A stretch of 64,000 bases of DNA from Poseidonibacter ostreae (GTDB lineage Bacteria > Campylobacterota > Campylobacteria > Campylobacterales > Arcobacteraceae), in contig NZ_WFKI01000011.1 in assembly GCF_009208055.1 (NCBI RefSeq), forward strand, positions 1 through 64,000, in the 5' to 3' direction. The number at the start of each line of letters is the position of its first letter. Positions within the stretch are counted from its first letter, which is position 1. The translations under genes and the position numbers were made by a program. Shown here piece by piece: positions 42,915 through 52,540 of the stretch. Under the pieces are notes generated by a model, which saw nothing but the letters and a program-made list of their open reading frames with translations, was not told the origin of the DNA and ran no database searches.

Positions 42915-44045
42915 ATGAATTTAAGTGATTTTGAAAAAACAAACTATAGTGGATTATATATTTCAAAAGCTGCACACCCAACTTTTGGAAAAAAGTATAT
43001 AGCAAGATTTCAGTATGAAAAAAAGAGATATGTAAAAGTTTTAGGTTATACAAGAAAAGATAACTTAACAAAAAAGTCTGCATTAGATTTAATGCAAAAA
43101 TTTAAAGATTCAATAGTGATAAATGAAAAAATAGAAGAACCAGTAAGAAGTAATGTAGTTAATGAAAATAGTAGTAATGTTAATAATGACCAACTTAATA
43201 AATTAATTAATGAAAATAAAGAATTATTATCAATTTTAAAGGATTACAAAAAATTAAATCCGCATGTTTTAAAAGAGGGTATTCAAAAGATATATGATTT
43301 AGAAGAGCTTAAAAAGTATCAAATTGAGCTAATTAAACTACAGAATTATTTAGAATCAAATAGTAAAAGAATGATTATCCTTTTTGAGGGTAGAGATGCC
43401 TCTGGAAAAGGTGGTGCTATTAGACGAATGACTAGATATATGAATAATAAACATTATAGAATTGTTGCACTTGGAAAGCCTACTGAAACTCAAAGAACTC
43501 AGTGGTTCTTCCAGCGTTATATTGAGCATTTCCCAAGAGGTGGAGAAATAGTATTATTTGATAGGTCTTGGTATAATAGAGCTATGGTTGAACCGATTTT
43601 TGGTTTTTGTACAAAAGAAGAACATGAAATTTTCATGGAAGATGTTGTAAATTTTGAGCAAGATTTAGTAAGACAAGGTATGATTTTAATTAAGCTTTAC
43701 TTCTCTGTTTCAAAAGAAGAGCAAAAAAGAAGATTTGATAGAAGAATAGAAGATCCACTAAGACAATGGAAATTTTCAGAAGTTGATATGCAAGCACAAG
43801 ATTTATGGGATGAATTCTCTGAAAAAAAATATGAAATGCTAAGACGTACTACTTCACGGTCTGCACCTTGGAATATTGTAAGAAGTGATGATAAACATAA
43901 AGCTAGATTAGAAGCTATGAAAATAATACTAAATTCTGTTGATTATGATGGAAGAAACTATTCACTTGATTATGAACCAAATGAAGCTGTAAATATTTCA
44001 GTTCAAAAAGAACTACTTCAAATGAGAAAATCTAAAAACTATTAG
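42915..44045 (+). CDS. ppk2: Polyphosphate kinase 2 with extra N-terminal domain
   Basis: The 376-residue paralogue has FEGRDASGKGGAIRRM near 156 and LFDRSWYNRAMVEPIFGF near 215. About 55 added N-terminal residues (SGLYISKAAHPTFGKKYIAR, FQYEKKRYVKVLGYTRKDNL) look like a small beta domain of the AP2/integrase-arm type, followed by a Asn/Glu-rich linker to residue 110. The domain could bind nucleic acid or polyphosphate; function unknown. It starts 2 bases after the first ppk2. Confidence 0.88.
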   Translation: MNLSDFEKTNYSGLYISKAAHPTFGKKYIARFQYEKKRYVKVLGYTRKDNLTKKSALDLMQKFKDSIVINEKIEEPVRSNVVNENSSNVNNDQLNKLINENKELLSILKDYKKLNPHVLKEGIQKIYDLEELKKYQIELIKLQNYLESNSKRMIILFEGRDASGKGGAIRRMTRYMNNKHYRIVALGKPTETQRTQWFFQRYIEHFPRGGEIVLFDRSWYNRAMVEPIFGFCTKEEHEIFMEDVVNFEQDLVRQGMILIKLYFSVSKEEQKRRFDRRIEDPLRQWKFSEVDMQAQDLWDEFSEKKYEMLRRTTSRSAPWNIVRSDDKHKARLEAMKIILNSVDYDGRNYSLDYEPNEAVNISVQKELLQMRKSKNY

Positions 44046-44057
44046 TTTTTAGATTTT
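44027..44057. terminator. Bidirectional terminator between ppk2 and the TRAP permease
   Basis: The arms 44027-44041 and 44043-44057 are fully complementary, with A-runs and T-runs on both sides. The left arm covers the last ppk2 codons. It serves convergent genes. Confidence 0.75.
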
Positions 44058-44067
44058 ACTCCTTTTT

Positions 44068-46218
44068 CTAAGCTAAACTCAAATTTTTCATTCTAGCTTT
44101 TTGCGATAAATAAATAGCTAAATATATACCTATTCCAATTATATAAGATACATACTCATGTGGTAGATTTAGCCACTCTTGAGCGATATTAGGTACTAAC
44201 ATAAAAGGTACAATAGCAAAGAAAGCTAATCTTTCTACTATAGTTGTTCTAATCATAAAATAACTCTGTGTTGCACTAGAAAATGCAAACATTCCAATTA
44301 CCGCCATACCAAATATAAGAGCTATTTCAGCAGGGTTTGTAATCCATTGCCATAAAGCTGGATTATCTGGTTCATTTGCGTCAACTCCATCAATAAGTAA
44401 TAGCTTATTATTAAAGAAGAATGCAAAAGGTAAAATAGCCGTTCTTATATCATAAGCAAAACCTTGAATACCAGTTTTAATTGGGTCAGATTTTGCAATT
44501 CCAGCTGCGGCATATGCCGCAATCCCAACAGGTGGGGTGTCATCGGCTAGAATACCAAAGTAAAATACAAAAAGGTGAGCTGCAATTGTTGGAATTAAAA
44601 AGCCACTATCTCCTGCAAGAGATATAATAATAGGAGCAGTTAAACTAGCCATAATAATATAATTTGCAGTTGTAGGAAGTCCCATTCCAAGGATTAGTGA
44701 AATGATACCTGTAAATAATAAAATAGCTAAGATATAACCACCTGAAAGCTCTTCAATTACTTCAATTAAAACTTGTCCAATTCCAGTTAAAGTTACAGAA
44801 CCCACGACCATACCGGCAACACCTGTAGCAATTGCAATAGGAACCATATTCTTAGCACCATTTACCATACCAATAGCAATATCTTCAAAACCTTCTAATA
44901 AAATTCTTTTTGTAAGTTTCTCTTTTCTTAATATTGCACCAATTGGTTTTTGCGTAACCATGATTAACATCATAAATTGAATTGCACTAAGTGCTGCACT
45001 TTGTGCTGATTCTTTTAATACAATTAATGTATAAATTAAGAAGAAAATAGGAATTATATAATGAATTCCTTGTTTAAATATATCCCAAACACGAGCTAGT
45101 TTACTTGGATCTTCTCCTTCAAGTCCTAATTTTAACGATTCTAAATGAACTATATAAAATAAAGCAAAGTAAGAAACAAAAGCAGGAATAAATGCTGCCA
45201 TTACAACATCTGTATAAGCAAGTCCTAAAAACTCTGCAATAATAAAAGCAGCAGCTCCCATAATTGGAGGCATTAATTGCCCATTTGTAGATGCAGCAAC
45301 TTCAACCGCAGCTGCTTTATGTGCAGGGAAACCTAATCTTTTCATTAAAGGAATTGTAAAAGTTCCTGTTGTAACAGTATTTGCAATTGAAGAACCAGAA
45401 ATAATACCAGTTAGTCCAGATGCAGCAACTGAAGCTTTTGCTGGTCCTCCTCTATATTTTCCTAAGGCAGCATATGCCATATTTATGAAATAATCTCCTG
45501 CACCAGCACGTTCAAGTAATGCTCCAAAAAGTACAAATAGAAATACAAATCCAGCAGATACTCCTAGTGGAACTCCAAAAATACCTTCAGTTGTTAAGTA
45601 CATTTGAGCAGAAAGTTTTGTTAAACTTGCACCTTTATGTGCAATTAAATCTGGCATATATTGACCAAAATAGTCATATATTAAAAAACATATTGCAATA
45701 ATAGAAAGTGCCATACCTAAAGCACGACGTGCAGCTTCAAGTAAAATCACCATTGTAACAAGTCCAATAACTACATCTCTTCCTAGATATGCTCCTGCAC
45801 GCATTGATAAGCCAGTATAATCATAATATACATATAAAGAACCAACTGCTCCAATAATTGCAAAGGCAAAAGCATGCCATGGTATTTTGTATTTTAGTAT
45901 CCTTGATTTATACATAGGATACATCATAAAACACAATATAAGTGCAAATGTTAAGTGAACTGACCTTACAAAAGCACCATTAGTAGGTACTACTGCAACA
46001 TAAAGTTGATACGCTGACCAAAGAAAAGCAACAACTCCAATAAGCCAAAATTCCCAGTTTGTTTTATCAAAAGATCTTTGTCCTTCTAAATCTGCAATTA
46101 ATTCTTCTTCATTAGCATGTACTTCTTCTGATTCGGGGATATGTTTACGATGCTCTTGGTCTTCAAGATTGTGAAGAAGTTCTTCTTCTCTTTGACTTAA
46201 GCTAATTTCATGTGCCAT
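44068..46218 (-). CDS. TRAP transporter permease, fused small and large subunits
   Basis: The 716-residue multi-spanning membrane protein fits the 4TM/12TM fusion type used with TAXI binding proteins. Features include GIISGSSIANTVTTGTFTIPLMKRLG near 270-295, PIMGAAAFIIAEFLG and GMGLPTTANYIIMA near 500, all typical of DctM/TRAP large subunits. The N-terminal 50 residues are soluble and charged. Ion-driven uptake of an organic acid, substrate unknown. It follows the TAXI gene through a hairpin. Confidence 0.92.
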   Translation of the reverse strand: MAHEISLSQREEELLHNLEDQEHRKHIPESEEVHANEEELIADLEGQRSFDKTNWEFWLIGVVAFLWSAYQLYVAVVPTNGAFVRSVHLTFALILCFMMYPMYKSRILKYKIPWHAFAFAIIGAVGSLYVYYDYTGLSMRAGAYLGRDVVIGLVTMVILLEAARRALGMALSIIAICFLIYDYFGQYMPDLIAHKGASLTKLSAQMYLTTEGIFGVPLGVSAGFVFLFVLFGALLERAGAGDYFINMAYAALGKYRGGPAKASVAASGLTGIISGSSIANTVTTGTFTIPLMKRLGFPAHKAAAVEVAASTNGQLMPPIMGAAAFIIAEFLGLAYTDVVMAAFIPAFVSYFALFYIVHLESLKLGLEGEDPSKLARVWDIFKQGIHYIIPIFFLIYTLIVLKESAQSAALSAIQFMMLIMVTQKPIGAILRKEKLTKRILLEGFEDIAIGMVNGAKNMVPIAIATGVAGMVVGSVTLTGIGQVLIEVIEELSGGYILAILLFTGIISLILGMGLPTTANYIIMASLTAPIIISLAGDSGFLIPTIAAHLFVFYFGILADDTPPVGIAAYAAAGIAKSDPIKTGIQGFAYDIRTAILPFAFFFNNKLLLIDGVDANEPDNPALWQWITNPAEIALIFGMAVIGMFAFSSATQSYFMIRTTIVERLAFFAIVPFMLVPNIAQEWLNLPHEYVSYIIGIGIYLAIYLSQKARMKNLSLA

Positions 46219-46289
46219 ATAAATCCTTTTGGTTATTAGATATTAAAAAAAACTATTTATTAGGGTAGTCTTTTTAAATATCTTAAAAA

Positions 46290-46322
46290 AAAAGGTTAAA
46301 GAGAAAATCCCTTTAACCTTTT
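46290..46322 (-). terminator. Hairpin between TAXI gene and TRAP permease gene
   Basis: On the minus strand AAAAGGTTAAAG pairs with CTTTAACCTTTT (12 bp), followed by further Ts. It is a partial terminator that would make more binding protein than permease mRNA. Confidence 0.7.
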
Positions 46323-46339
46323 AAACAAAAAACGGTTTT

Positions 46340-47287
46340 TTATAAAAGACCTGCTTCTTTAAATGCTTTTTTAGCACCTTCGTGTTGAGGAACAGATAAA
46401 CCATCTAATAATGATTTTTTAGTAATTGTTTTATATGCTGGATGAAGTTTTTTAAATGCTTCAAAATTATCTAAAATTGCTTTTGTTACAACATAAACAG
46501 CTTTACTATCTAATGCAGTAGAAGAAACTAATACAGCTTTAACTCCAATACTTGGTACATCAGTAGTTACACCTTTATAGAAAGTTCCAGAAATAGAACC
46601 TTTTGCATAATATGGGTATTTTTTAACTAATTTATCAATTTGCTCACCATCAATTGGTACAATATTAATATCTACAGAGTTTGATGCATCTTTGATATTT
46701 GCAGTTGGGTGTCCAAACATACCAAAGTAACCATCAATCTTTTTATCTTTTAACATATTAGGACCCTCAGTAGACTTTAACTCACTTTTTAAATCTAATG
46801 AAGAATCTTTAACACCAAAAGCATCCATAACGATTTCAGTTGTCATTCTAGTACCAGATCCAGGTACATCAATATTGATTTTTTTACCTTTCATATCTGC
46901 AATAGAGTTGATATTACTATCTTTTCTAGCAACAAATGCAAGTAATTCAGGATAAATTGCAATTACAGATCTTAAATCTTTATGTGCAGCACCTTTGAAT
47001 TTACCTTGACCATTATATGCTTGAAATGCTGTATCACTTTGAGAAATACCAAAGTCAAGTTCACCTGCTTTAATTGTATTTACATTATAAACAGAACCAC
47101 CAGTTGATTCAACAGTACATCTAATACCTGTTTCTTTTTTAAGTTTGTTTACCATTCTACAAACTGCACCACCTGTTGGATAATACGTTCCTGTAACTCC
47201 ACCTGTACCTATTGTAATAAATTGAGCAGCCATGGCAGGAATACTTAATGCACCTACTAATGTTAAACTTAATACACTTTTCTTCAT
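46340..47287 (-). CDS. TAXI-family TRAP solute-binding protein
   Basis: The 315-residue protein has a signal peptide (MKKSVLSLTLVGALSIPAMA). TIGTGGVTGTYYPTGGAVCR follows, the hallmark of TAXI proteins, and KINIDVPGSGTRMTTEIVM near 135. It is the periplasmic ligand catcher for the fused permease encoded next. AGGAGA precedes the ATG. Confidence 0.94.
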   Translation of the reverse strand: MKKSVLSLTLVGALSIPAMAAQFITIGTGGVTGTYYPTGGAVCRMVNKLKKETGIRCTVESTGGSVYNVNTIKAGELDFGISQSDTAFQAYNGQGKFKGAAHKDLRSVIAIYPELLAFVARKDSNINSIADMKGKKINIDVPGSGTRMTTEIVMDAFGVKDSSLDLKSELKSTEGPNMLKDKKIDGYFGMFGHPTANIKDASNSVDINIVPIDGEQIDKLVKKYPYYAKGSISGTFYKGVTTDVPSIGVKAVLVSSTALDSKAVYVVTKAILDNFEAFKKLHPAYKTITKKSLLDGLSVPQHEGAKKAFKEAGLL

Positions 47288-47366
47288 ATCTTCTCCTTTT
47301 TTTTATTGTAATTAATAATATAAAAAAGTGTATTAAATAAACCTTTTTTATGAAACTTTTATGTAA

Positions 47367-49073
47367 TTACCAAGGGTTTAATATGTCATTTTCTTTTTTT
47401 TGTGTTTCCATTTTCTTTAATAATGAGTTTGTTTTTTGATTTTCAAGCTGTTTTAGCCACTTTTCTTCTTCTAAGTCTGATATTTCATTTTGATTAAAAG
47501 ATTTTTCCTTTTTTGAATCTTTTTTATCTTGTTTTTTCTTTTTATCCTCTTTTTTACTTTCTTCTTTGTTTTCATTTTTTTTGTCTGATTTCTTCTCTTT
47601 ATTACTCTCTTTTTTGTTGTTTTTTGAATCTTTTTTCTTATTACTATCTTGTTTTTGTTTCTTTTGTTTTTCTTGCTGCTTTTTTCTCTTTTCAAGCTCT
47701 TTTTTAACTAGTTCTAAATTTTCTTTTGTTTGTTTGTCATTTTTTAGTTTTAATGCTTCTTCATAAGAAGTTTTTGCTTTTTCTAGATTCCCTGTATTTA
47801 CATATGAGTTTCCAAGATTATGTGATTTCTTAAAATTAAAATCTTTATCATCACTTTGAATCTCTTTATATTTTTTTATTGCTTCTTTATATTGTTTATC
47901 CTTATATAAAGAATTAGCAAGATTATATTTTGTCTGTTCTTTTTGCTCAAGTGAAGAATACTTTTTTATAGCATTTTTATAATTCTCTGTTTTATATGCA
48001 CTATTAGCTTCTTCAATTGTTTTAAAATCAAAAACAGATGCTTGAAGTTGATTTACATTAAAAAAAGTAAGTATTGTAAAAATACTCAATATATTCTTTT
48101 TATTTTTAAATTTAAATGATGGTAATGAAGAAAAAGCAATAAGTAGAAATATAAGTCCTATTGCTAAAGGATAGATAAATAGTTCAGTATATGTTTTAAA
48201 CCTTTCTTCTTTAAACTCTTGTTTTTTTGATTTTGAGTTTATTTCTTTAAAAATTTGTGTAATATCATTTGAATCAAGTGAATAGTTAATATATCCACCA
48301 TTTGTTTCTAGACTTAAACTTTTGATATTTTCATTTAACCCTACATTAACAATATTTCCTCTTTTATCAACTAAATAATTACCATTTTTTAACTTTATAG
48401 CTGAGCCTTTTTTTGTTGCCGTTGCAATTACATAGATATTTATATTATTTTTCTTCGCAAACTCTATTTCTTCATTAAACTCTTTTTTATCTGCCCCATC
48501 ACTTAAAAGAATAAGGTTTTTACTTTTATAGTTTTTTAATAGTTTATTTGTTGTTTCTAAAGTTGAATAAATATTTGTGCCATTGTCAAAATTTATTCCT
48601 GTATCTAAGTTTTCAATTAAGATTTTAAGTGAAGTAAAATCTTGTGTTATAGGTGAAAGTATAAAAGAAGATTTAGCAAAAAGAATTACACCTAAGGCAT
48701 TATTTTTTGATTGTTCAAGTAAACTTAAAAGCTTTTTCTTAGCAAACTCTAATCTATTTGGATAGATATCATTTGCCATCATTGATTTAGAAACATCAAT
48801 AGCAATTACAATTGCATTTAATTGCTGTTTTGTATCATGTACTTTTTCATTTGTTACAGGACGTGCTAATGCAATAATCATAAATAATAATGCAATAAAT
48901 AAAGTTATATTTCTTGCTTTATTTGAAAAGTAGTCACTTGAAACACTTAATTTCTCTAAAACTTCTTGTGAGAAATATTTTTCAAAAGAATTCTTTTTTT
49001 TGATGATTAAAATCATCAGTATTATCGAAGGTAGTAGCATTAAATAAATAACATTTATATATAAAAATTGCAA
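47367..49073 (-). CDS. VWA-domain and TPR protein (BatB-BatC-like fusion)
   Basis: The 568-residue protein has two N-terminal membrane segments and a von Willebrand A domain with the MIDAS motif AIDVSKSMMAND near 91. Another pair of membrane segments lies near 290-330, followed by TPR repeats (NYKNAIKKYSSLEQKEQTKY, KQYKEAIKKYKEIQ, NLEKAKTSYEEALKL). A very lysine-rich low-complexity tail (440-530) comes next. Bat proteins are linked to stress tolerance in other bacteria; the role here is inferred. Confidence 0.85.
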   Translation of the reverse strand: MQFLYINVIYLMLLPSIILMILIIKKKNSFEKYFSQEVLEKLSVSSDYFSNKARNITLFIALLFMIIALARPVTNEKVHDTKQQLNAIVIAIDVSKSMMANDIYPNRLEFAKKKLLSLLEQSKNNALGVILFAKSSFILSPITQDFTSLKILIENLDTGINFDNGTNIYSTLETTNKLLKNYKSKNLILLSDGADKKEFNEEIEFAKKNNINIYVIATATKKGSAIKLKNGNYLVDKRGNIVNVGLNENIKSLSLETNGGYINYSLDSNDITQIFKEINSKSKKQEFKEERFKTYTELFIYPLAIGLIFLLIAFSSLPSFKFKNKKNILSIFTILTFFNVNQLQASVFDFKTIEEANSAYKTENYKNAIKKYSSLEQKEQTKYNLANSLYKDKQYKEAIKKYKEIQSDDKDFNFKKSHNLGNSYVNTGNLEKAKTSYEEALKLKNDKQTKENLELVKKELEKRKKQQEKQKKQKQDSNKKKDSKNNKKESNKEKKSDKKNENKEESKKEDKKKKQDKKDSKKEKSFNQNEISDLEEEKWLKQLENQKTNSLLKKMETQKKENDILNPW

Positions 49074-49163
49074 TTGAAAACTCCTTAGAAATGTATTTTA
49101 TTAAAGCTTTATTAATTTTTAGATAAAATCACGATTAAAATTATAACAATCGGAGTAAATTTG

Positions 49164-50465
49164 ATGGAATTTAACGCAAAAAAAGTTGACGAAGCAAATG
49201 CAGTTATATCTGCAACAATCGCAAAAGAGACAATTGAAACTAACTTAGACAAAGTAGCTAAACAAGCTGCTAAAACTATGGATATTCAAGGTTTTAGAAA
49301 AGGTAAAGTACCTGTTGCTGTTGTTAAAGCAAGATATGCTGACAAATTAACAGAAGATGCTGAAGGTGAAGCATTAAGAGCTGTATTAGCAAATGGTTTA
49401 AAAGAATTAAACATTGCAAATGAAGATTTAGTAGGTGAGCCTTCAATTTCTAAATTTGATAAAAAAGAAGATGGTTCAATTGATATTGAAGTATCTGTAG
49501 CTTGTAAACCAGCAGTTGACTTAGGTGATTATAAATCATTATTACCAGAAGTTGAAGATAAAGCAGTTGATGCAAAAGAAATCGATGCAAAATTAGAAGA
49601 AATGGCTAAACAATCTGCTCCTTTAACTAAAATTGCTAGAAAAAGAATGGTAAAAGATCAAGATCACGCTTTAATTGATTTTGAAGGTTTTGTTGATGGT
49701 GTTGCATTTGAAGGTGGAAAAGCTGAAAAATTCGCTTTACATGTAGGTTCAGGTTCATTTATCCCAGGTTTTGAAGAGCAAATCATTGGTATGAAATATG
49801 AAGAGCAAAAAGATATTACTGTTACTTTCCCAGAAGAGTACCAATCAAAAGATTTAGCTGGTAAAGAAGCTGTATTTAAAGTAACTTTACATGAAATTCA
49901 AGAAAAAGCTGCTGCTGAATTAAATGATGAATTCGCTGCTAAAATGTTACAAGGTGAAGAAAACGCAACTCTTGAAATGTTAAAAGAAAAACTTGAAGAG
50001 CAAATGAAAGCTGAAGCTAAAAATAAATATTACAGAGAAGAATTAAAACCTGCATATTTAGAAACTTTAGTTGAAAAAGTTGAGTTTGCATTACCAGCAA
50101 CTGTAGTTGATCAAGAAATTAATCAAGCTTTAAATAATAAAGTAAGATCATTAAGTGAAGACGAAATTAAAGCTTTACAAGAAGATGCTGCAAAAGTTGA
50201 AGAAATGAGAGAAGAATTAAGAGAAGATGCACAAAATTCTGTTAAAGCTACATTTATTGTTGATGCATTAGCAAAAGCTGAAAGCGTTGATGTAAGTGAT
50301 CAAGAAGTTTCTCAAGTTTTATATTATGAAGCAATGCAAATGGGACAAAATCCTCAAGATGTATTAAAACAATATCAAGATGCAGGATACTTACCAGCAA
50401 TTAAAATGTCAATGATTGAAGAAAAAGTTATTACTAAATTATTAGACGAAAAATTAGGAAAATAA
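49164..50465 (+). CDS. tig: Trigger factor
   Basis: The ATG at 49164 follows CGGAG; 433 residues. The ribosome-binding signature GFRKGKVP is near 42-49. The FKBP-type prolyl isomerase domain (DQDHALIDFEGFVDGVAFEG) is at about 160-240, and the helical C-terminal chaperone domain follows. It folds nascent chains at the ribosome exit. It leads an operon with clpP and def. Confidence 0.96.
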   Translation: MEFNAKKVDEANAVISATIAKETIETNLDKVAKQAAKTMDIQGFRKGKVPVAVVKARYADKLTEDAEGEALRAVLANGLKELNIANEDLVGEPSISKFDKKEDGSIDIEVSVACKPAVDLGDYKSLLPEVEDKAVDAKEIDAKLEEMAKQSAPLTKIARKRMVKDQDHALIDFEGFVDGVAFEGGKAEKFALHVGSGSFIPGFEEQIIGMKYEEQKDITVTFPEEYQSKDLAGKEAVFKVTLHEIQEKAAAELNDEFAAKMLQGEENATLEMLKEKLEEQMKAEAKNKYYREELKPAYLETLVEKVEFALPATVVDQEINQALNNKVRSLSEDEIKALQEDAAKVEEMREELREDAQNSVKATFIVDALAKAESVDVSDQEVSQVLYYEAMQMGQNPQDVLKQYQDAGYLPAIKMSMIEEKVITKLLDEKLGK

Positions 50466-50481
50466 ACCTTTAGGATAAACA

Positions 50482-51066
50482 ATGAGTTATATACCATATG
50501 TAGTTGAAAAAAGCGGAAGAGGAGAAAGATCTTACGATATTTACTCTAGACTTCTAAAAGATAGAATCATCATGTTAAGTGGAGAAGTTAATGATCAAGT
50601 AGCATCAACAATTGTTGCTCAATTACTTTTCTTAGAAGCTGAAGATCCAGATAAAGATATCTACCTTTATATAAACTCTCCAGGTGGAGTAATTACTAGT
50701 GGAATGTCTATATATGACACTATGAATTATATTAAACCTGATGTTTGTACTATTTGTATAGGCCAAGCTGCATCTATGGGTGCGTTTTTATTATCTTCTG
50801 GAGTTAAGGGTAAGAGATATTCTCTTCCAAACTCTAGAATCATGATTCACCAACCTTTAGGTGGAGCTCAAGGTCAAGCTACTGATATTCAAATTCAAGC
50901 TAAAGAGATTCAAAGAATGAAAGATGGTTTAAATGCAATGATTGCAGAACAAACTGGTCAAGATATTGAAAAAGTTGAAAAAGATACAGATAGAGATAAC
51001 TTTATGAGTGCACAAGAAGCTTGTGATTATGGTCTTATTGATGAAGTTATAGCAAAGCATAAGTAG
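50482..51066 (+). CDS. clpP: ATP-dependent Clp protease proteolytic subunit
   Basis: The 194-residue protein carries the Ser (GQAASMGAFLLSSG) and His (RIMIHQPLGGAQGQATDIQI, start of the motif) of the ClpP triad, and begins YIPYVVEKSGRGERSYDIYS. It forms the tetradecameric protease fed by ClpX or ClpA. It follows tig by 16 bases, a conserved pairing. Confidence 0.97.
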   Translation: MSYIPYVVEKSGRGERSYDIYSRLLKDRIIMLSGEVNDQVASTIVAQLLFLEAEDPDKDIYLYINSPGGVITSGMSIYDTMNYIKPDVCTICIGQAASMGAFLLSSGVKGKRYSLPNSRIMIHQPLGGAQGQATDIQIQAKEIQRMKDGLNAMIAEQTGQDIEKVEKDTDRDNFMSAQEACDYGLIDEVIAKHK

Positions 51067-51075
51067 TAAAAAACT

Positions 51076-51594
51076 ATGGTTAGAGAAGTTATAACTTATC
51101 CACATAAATTACTTCGTGTTAAATCTGAAGATGTTGTGAAGTTCGATGAAGAACTCCACACTCTTTTAGATGATATGTATGAAACAATGATTAATCAAAC
51201 AGGCGTTGGTCTTGCTGCTATTCAAGTTGCTATTCCTTTAAATATTTTAATCATTTGCTTGCCAGATGAAGAAGATGTTCAAAATAAAGATAACTTAATA
51301 GAAGCTATTAATCCAGTCGTAACACATAAAGATGGAGAACAAGTCTTTACTGAAGGATGTTTAAGTGTTCCAGGTTTTACTGAAGATGTTACAAGAGCTC
51401 AGCATATTGTTGTTGAATACTTTAACAGAAATGGTGAAAAGCAAACTATGGAAGCAGAAGATTTTCTAGCAGTTGCTTGGCAACATGAAATGGAACATTT
51501 AGCTGGTCATTTATTTATTGAACATTTATCTTTTTTAAAAAGAAAAAAGTTTGAAAAAGAGTGGAAAAAAAGACTAAAAGAGCAGAAAAAATAA
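51076..51594 (+). CDS. def: Peptide deformylase
   Basis: The 172-residue metalloenzyme has GVGLAAIQV, EGCLSVPGF and QHEMEHLAGHLF, the three conserved motifs. It removes the formyl group from nascent proteins. It is last in the tig-clpP-def operon, 9 bases after clpP; no good ribosome binding site, so coupling is likely. Confidence 0.96.
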   Translation: MVREVITYPHKLLRVKSEDVVKFDEELHTLLDDMYETMINQTGVGLAAIQVAIPLNILIICLPDEEDVQNKDNLIEAINPVVTHKDGEQVFTEGCLSVPGFTEDVTRAQHIVVEYFNRNGEKQTMEAEDFLAVAWQHEMEHLAGHLFIEHLSFLKRKKFEKEWKKRLKEQKK

Positions 51595-51614
51595 ATTAAT
51601 ATTTTTTCTACTTT

Positions 51615-51992
51615 TTAAACTAGTGCTAACTTATTAAGCACATTATATATCATTGATAAAAGTAAAGAATTTACTAATATCCAAACTCCCCAAAAAAATA
51701 TACCTTCAAATTTTGTAATAAATAACTCTTTATGTAAATATGGGCAAGATTTATATGCAACATATAAAAAGAAGATTACTCCAAAAATAAAAGATATCTT
51801 ATTTATAGATGAGATAATTATAATTAAAAATGATAAAAAAGGTAAAAATACACTTAAGGCAAAGAATTTACCATACTTAGGTCTTTTTTCACTTTCATTA
51901 AAATATCCAACGGTATGTCCACATTTTGGACAAATTGTTCCCATTCTTTCTAGTATTTGATTTTCACATTCTGGACATGAAATTAATTTCAT
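51615..51992 (-). CDS. Zinc-ribbon membrane protein
   Basis: The 125-residue protein begins with two CxxC pairs (CPEC, CPKC) forming a zinc ribbon. Three hydrophobic segments follow (about 43-60, 66-82, 100-118). Function unknown. It converges on def. Confidence 0.7.
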   Translation of the reverse strand: MKLISCPECENQILERMGTICPKCGHTVGYFNESEKRPKYGKFFALSVFLPFLSFLIIIISSINKISFIFGVIFFLYVAYKSCPYLHKELFITKFEGIFFWGVWILVNSLLLSMIYNVLNKLALV

Positions 51993-52102
51993 ATATTATA
52001 CTCCGTAAATTAAAATTGAATTTATAAAGTATATTTATACCTTTTTGTAGATTGTATTGATATTAAAAACATAGAAGAAAGTAAAAAAGTTAAAGAAGAT
52101 AA

Positions 52103-52131
52103 AATAAGAGTAGCTTTTAACTACTCTTATT
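52103..52131 (-). terminator. Terminator of the PAS gene
   Basis: AATAAGAGTAG at 52103-52113 pairs with CTACTCTTATT at 52121-52131 around a 7-base loop, ending on A/T-rich DNA just at the stop codon. Confidence 0.65.
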
Positions 52132-52525
52132 ATTCATTATTCCACTGCTTGTAAAGTTTTTCAGCAGCTGCAATTTCATCTGGAGTAGCTTTTCTTCTAC
52201 ATGATAAAAAGCCATTACCTCCATCACAAGATTCAAAAGGATAAACTGTTGCAAAAACCCAATAAAAACCACCATCTTTTGTTGCATTTTTTACATAACC
52301 TGTCCAAATATTACCACTTTGAACTGTTTCCCAAAGTGATTTAAATGCTTTTTTAGGCATATCCTTATGTCTTACCATATTATGAGGTCTACCCATAAGT
52401 TCTTCTAATGTATAACCTGCAATTTTACAAAAATCACTATTAGCAAAAAGGATTGTTCCTTTTGCATCAGTTTCACTTACTAAAAATGAATAGTCATCTA
52501 AAACTGTTTCTTGTCCTGCTGCCAT
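52130..52525 (-). CDS. PAS-domain sensor (Aer-like)
   Basis: The 131-residue protein is a single PAS domain (ETDAKGTILFANSDFCKIAG, YTLEELMGRPHNMVRHKDMP, KDGGFYWVFATVYP) of the redox/energy-taxis Aer type. It has no membrane or signalling domain. It lies 15 bases after a chemoreceptor gene. Campylobacterota often split Aer into a PAS protein and a receptor, so the pair probably works together. Confidence 0.85.
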   Translation of the reverse strand: MAAGQETVLDDYSFLVSETDAKGTILFANSDFCKIAGYTLEELMGRPHNMVRHKDMPKKAFKSLWETVQSGNIWTGYVKNATKDGGFYWVFATVYPFESCDGGNGFLSCRRKATPDEIAAAEKLYKQWNNE

Positions 52526-52540
52526 GTTAAATCCTTTCTT

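Noticed and set aside
47471..47766. ORFs on both strands within the VWA-TPR gene
   Set aside because: They arise from the lysine-rich low-complexity tail of the real gene (poly-A/G-rich codons read in other frames).
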